A stretch of DNA of 64,000 bases from Nocardia salmonicida NBRC 13393 (GTDB lineage Bacteria > Actinomycetota > Actinomycetes > Mycobacteriales > Mycobacteriaceae): assembly GCF_001613085.1 (NCBI RefSeq), contig NZ_BDBR01000052.1, positions 1-64,000 of the forward strand, given 5' to 3'. Positions 61,535-64,000 of this stretch are shown piece by piece (within the stretch, counting starts at the first letter, position 1; each line of letters opens with the position of its first letter). The notes beneath the pieces were generated by a model. It saw nothing but the letters and a program-made list of their open reading frames with translations. It did no database searches and was not told where the DNA came from. Both the position numbers and the translations under genes were made by a program.

Positions 61535-62683
61535 TTGTCCGACATCGAATTCCGCGGTATCGACAAGACCTATCCGAACGACACACACGCGGTGCGCGAC
61601 CTGAACCTGCACATCGACTCGGGATCGTTCACCGTGTTCGTCGGGCCGTCCGGCTGCGGCAAGACCACTTCGATGCGCATGATCAATCGGATGGTCGACC
61701 CCACCGCGGGCGCCATCACCATCGACGGCCGCGATATCGCGACGGTCGATCCGGTGAAACTGCGCCTCGGCATCGGCTACGTGATCCAGAGCGGCGGGCT
61801 GCTGCCCAACCGCAAGGTGGTCGACAATGTGGCGACCGTGCCGATTCTGCTCGGGCAGTCACGCAAGGCCGCCCGCGCCGCCGCGCTCGAGGTGATGGAC
61901 CGGGTAGGGCTGGATCGCGATCTGGCCGAACGGTACCCGGCGCAACTCTCGGGTGGTCAGCAGCAGCGGGTCGGGGTGGCACGGGCGCTGGCCGCGGACC
62001 CACCGGTGCTGTTGATGGACGAGCCGTTCAGTGCGGTCGACCCGGTGGTGCGGGCGGAATTGCAATCGGAGATGCAGCGGTTGCAGTCCGCATTGCACAA
62101 GACGATCGTGTTCGTCACCCACGATATCGACGAGGCGATCACCCTCGGCGACAAGATCGCGGTGTTCGGGCGGGGCGGCGTGCTGCAGCAGTTCGACACT
62201 CCCGAGAAGGTCTTGGCGCAGCCCGCAACGGATTTCGTAGCGGGATTCGTCGGAAGGGATCGCGGCTATCGAGGGCTGTCGTTCCGTAGCGCCGAAGCTG
62301 TTGCGCTGGCGCCGATTCGGACGATCCAACCGGACGACATCGCCGAATTGCGGCTCGCCCGAGGCGAATGGGCACTGGTCGTGGATGCCCTCGGCAAACC
62401 GGGCGGCTGGATCGACGTCACCGGCATGGAGCGGGTGCGTGCCGGAAAACCCTTGGACTCGAGCGTTTCCGCCGGTGGCTCGTTGTTCACCCCGGACGGC
62501 GACCTTCGTCAGGCACTGGACGCGGCCATCTCCTCGCCCTCCGGCATCGGCGTCGCCGTCGACGAAGCGGGTGCGGTGCGCGGCGGACTGCTCGCCGCGG
62601 ATGTGCTGACCCAACTCGCCGAACAGCGGAAAGCCGAAGACTCCGAACGCAATCAGGAGTTCTTCACCCAGGGCACGTCGTGA
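61535..62683 (+). CDS. Osmoprotectant ABC transporter ATP-binding protein (OpuA/ProV type)
   Basis: 382 aa from TTG 61535 (GAGGAGAT upstream). Walker A GPSGCGKTTSM, signature LSGGQQQRVGVARAL, Walker B VLLMDEPFSAVD and the H-loop VTHDIDEA are complete. The C-terminal 130 residues are an OpuA-like regulatory region of tandem CBS-like sequence that often senses ionic strength. It lies 28 bases after the binding-protein gene and overlaps the permease start by GTGA. Confidence 0.93.
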   Translation: MSDIEFRGIDKTYPNDTHAVRDLNLHIDSGSFTVFVGPSGCGKTTSMRMINRMVDPTAGAITIDGRDIATVDPVKLRLGIGYVIQSGGLLPNRKVVDNVATVPILLGQSRKAARAAALEVMDRVGLDRDLAERYPAQLSGGQQQRVGVARALAADPPVLLMDEPFSAVDPVVRAELQSEMQRLQSALHKTIVFVTHDIDEAITLGDKIAVFGRGGVLQQFDTPEKVLAQPATDFVAGFVGRDRGYRGLSFRSAEAVALAPIRTIQPDDIAELRLARGEWALVVDALGKPGGWIDVTGMERVRAGKPLDSSVSAGGSLFTPDGDLRQALDAAISSPSGIGVAVDEAGAVRGGLLAADVLTQLAEQRKAEDSERNQEFFTQGTS

Positions 62684-63345
62684 GATATCTGATCGACAAC
62701 TTCGCCGAAGTCATGGCGATCACCCGCACCCACCTGGTGCTGGCACTGATCCCGCTGCTGCTCGGCCTGGTGATCGCGGTGCCGGTCGGCGCGCTGGTGC
62801 GCGCGAACCGCTGGGCCCGCCGGATCAGCACCACGATGTCGAGCCTGGCCTACACGATTCCCTCGCTCGCGCTGTTCGTGATCATTCCGCCGCTGATCGG
62901 CATCTCGATGATCGACCCGCTCAATGTGATCATCGCGCTCACCGTGTACTCGACCGCGCTGCTGCTGATCGCGGTGCCGATGGCGCTGGACACGGTGCCC
63001 GACAGCGTGATCGACGCCGCCGACGCGATCGGCTTCGGCCGGCTGCGTCGCACCCTCACCGTCGATATGCCGTTGGCGCTCCCGGTTTTCACCGCCTCGT
63101 TGCGCGTGGTGGTGGTCACCAATATCGCCATGGTGTCGGTCGGTGCGCTGGTCGGCGTAGGCGGGCTCGGGAAGCTGTTCACCCAGGGCTATCAGCGCGA
63201 CTACCCCGACCAGATCGTCGCGGGCATCATCGTCACCCTGGTGCTGGCGCTGATCTTCGATCGGCTGGTATTCCTGCTCGGCACCCTCGCTACCCCGTGG
63301 ACTCGCGCCGACGCGCGCGTGACCCGGAAAGGTGCGCGCGCGTGA
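62680..63345 (+). CDS. Osmoprotectant ABC permease (OpuCB/ProW type)
   Basis: 221 aa from GTG 62680, overlapping the ATPase stop. Five or six helices (HLVLALIPLLLGLVIAVPVG, YTIPSLALFVIIPPLIGI, VIIALTVYSTALLLIAVPMA, VVVTNIAMVSVGALVGVGGL) and the EAA-like DAADAIGFGRLRRTLTVDMP loop that docks on the ATPase. Its last codon overlaps the next gene (GTGA). Confidence 0.92.
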   Translation: MRYLIDNFAEVMAITRTHLVLALIPLLLGLVIAVPVGALVRANRWARRISTTMSSLAYTIPSLALFVIIPPLIGISMIDPLNVIIALTVYSTALLLIAVPMALDTVPDSVIDAADAIGFGRLRRTLTVDMPLALPVFTASLRVVVVTNIAMVSVGALVGVGGLGKLFTQGYQRDYPDQIVAGIIVTLVLALIFDRLVFLLGTLATPWTRADARVTRKGARA

Positions 63346-64000
63346 ACCTGTTCGTCGAGGCCTGGAACTATGTGAGCGACGGCACCAACTGGGGTGGGCC
63401 CACCGGCATCGAACATCGCCTGCTGCAACATCTGTGGTACAGCTTCCTGACGGTGGCATTGTCGGCGGTGATCGCGGTGCCGCTCGGGCTGGTGATCGGG
63501 CATACGCGCCGCGGCAGTGCCGTGATGGTCGGCTTCGCCAATGCCATGCGGGCGCTGCCGACGCTGGGTCTGCTCACCTTTCTGGTGCTCGGCCTCGGGC
63601 TCGGGCTGATCCCGCCGCTGCTGGCACTGATCACCGTCGGCATCCCGCCGCTGCTGGCGGGGGCGTACGCGGGGATCGCGAATGTGGCCGCCGATGTGGT
63701 CGACGCCTCGCGGGCGATGGGGATGACCGAGAGCCAGATCCTGTTCCGGGTCGAGGTGCCCAATGCGATGCCGGTGATGCTCGGCGGTTTGCGCAACGCC
63801 ACCTTGCAGGTCGTCGCCACGGCGACCATCGCGGCCTACGTCAACCTCGGCGGGCTCGGCCGCTACATCTTCGACGGGATCGGGCTCTATCGCTACGACC
63901 TGGTGCTGGTCGGTGCGCTGTTGGTCGCCGTGCTCGCGCTCGTGCTCGACGGGCTGCTGGCGGTGGCGGTGTGGGCGAGCGTGCCGGGCACCGGTCGGCT
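63342..64000 (+). CDS. Osmoprotectant ABC permease (OpuCD type), 3' partial
   Basis: Starts at GTG 63342 overlapping the preceding stop and stays open to the window edge (about 219 codons read). NLFVEAWNYVSDGTNW, AMRALPTLGLLTFLVLGLG, VVDASRAMGMTESQILFRVE (EAA-like loop) and VATATIAAYVNLGGLGRY show the same family as the preceding permease. Two permeases plus ATPase and binding protein complete the OpuC-type operon. The C-terminus is outside the window. Confidence 0.92.
   Translation, partial: MNLFVEAWNYVSDGTNWGGPTGIEHRLLQHLWYSFLTVALSAVIAVPLGLVIGHTRRGSAVMVGFANAMRALPTLGLLTFLVLGLGLGLIPPLLALITVGIPPLLAGAYAGIANVAADVVDASRAMGMTESQILFRVEVPNAMPVMLGGLRNATLQVVATATIAAYVNLGGLGRYIFDGIGLYRYDLVLVGALLVAVLALVLDGLLAVAVWASVPGTGR

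Noticed and set aside
1..64000. tRNA, rRNA and riboswitch genes
   Set aside because: No cloverleaf, rRNA-like or known riboswitch core was found while reading both strands; small RNAs other than the TnpB right end cannot be excluded by eye.

Overview
The window is high-GC actinobacterial DNA, most likely from Nocardia or a close mycolic-acid relative such as Rhodococcus or Mycobacterium. The evidence is the mycobacterial-type 2-oxoglutarate enzyme Kgd with its fused E2-like domain, an EspG/WXG100-type (ESX, type VII secretion) gene trio, a MymA/SadH/LipR-like operon, a FadD15-like acyl-CoA synthetase, a cutinase, a PtpB-like phosphatase, paired acyl-CoA dehydrogenases, frequent GTG starts and GTGA/ATGA overlaps. 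No rRNA, tRNA or CRISPR array was seen.

Layout. 1-4.0 kb: end of an unknown gene, then two tandem transmembrane Ser/Thr kinases with related extracellular domains. 4-10.4 kb: GNAT acetyltransferase, small envelope proteins, an acyl-CoA dehydrogenase pair and two secreted proteins. 10.5-13.5 kb: a short alpha/beta hydrolase followed by an orphan ESX-associated trio (EspC-like, WXG100-like, EspG). 13.6-24.9 kb: a large helicase-nuclease homologue whose catalytic motifs are nearly all altered, a DEAD-box RNA helicase, nitrilase, phosphoribosyltransferase, PLP enzyme, a TetR-like effector domain without a helix-turn-helix, a PtpB-like phosphatase and a C-terminally short AMP-binding protein. 25-32 kb: enoyl-CoA hydratase, then a tightly overlapping ABC operon ending in a fused two-half exporter. 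32-36 kb: kgd.

36-43.7 kb is the accessory part. It has an SF1 helicase with a C-terminal DUF2726-like nuclease domain (a candidate defence gene), a His-rich membrane protein, and a scar. In the scar an MmyB-type XRE regulator is split into an N-terminal piece (41.0 kb) and a C-terminal piece (43.0 kb), with a truncated serine recombinase, an LtrA membrane protein and SDR remnants between and beside them. 44-47 kb: a thioredoxin-reductase-like flavoprotein divergent from a cupin XRE regulator, and a secreted protein. 46.6-52.6 kb: a TetR regulator divergent from a four-gene lipid/ketone module (Baeyer-Villiger monooxygenase, SDR, carboxylesterase, acyl-CoA ligase) that ends in a UUCG-loop terminator.

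52.6-55 kb holds a cutinase whose 5' end appears to have been replaced by an IS605-type element carrying an intact TnpB and a recognisable right-end (omega RNA) structure. 55-59 kb: a membrane-anchored molybdopterin oxidoreductase and a PadR-MFS efflux operon. 59.3-64 kb: a DUF4189 secreted protein, a shortened OpuAC-like lipoprotein and a complete OpuA/OpuC-type osmoprotectant ABC operon whose last permease runs off the window.

Several intergenic regions carry sharp inverted repeats that look like operators for the adjacent regulators (45287, 47288, 55137, 59045) or like bidirectional terminators (6046, 35928, 44172).
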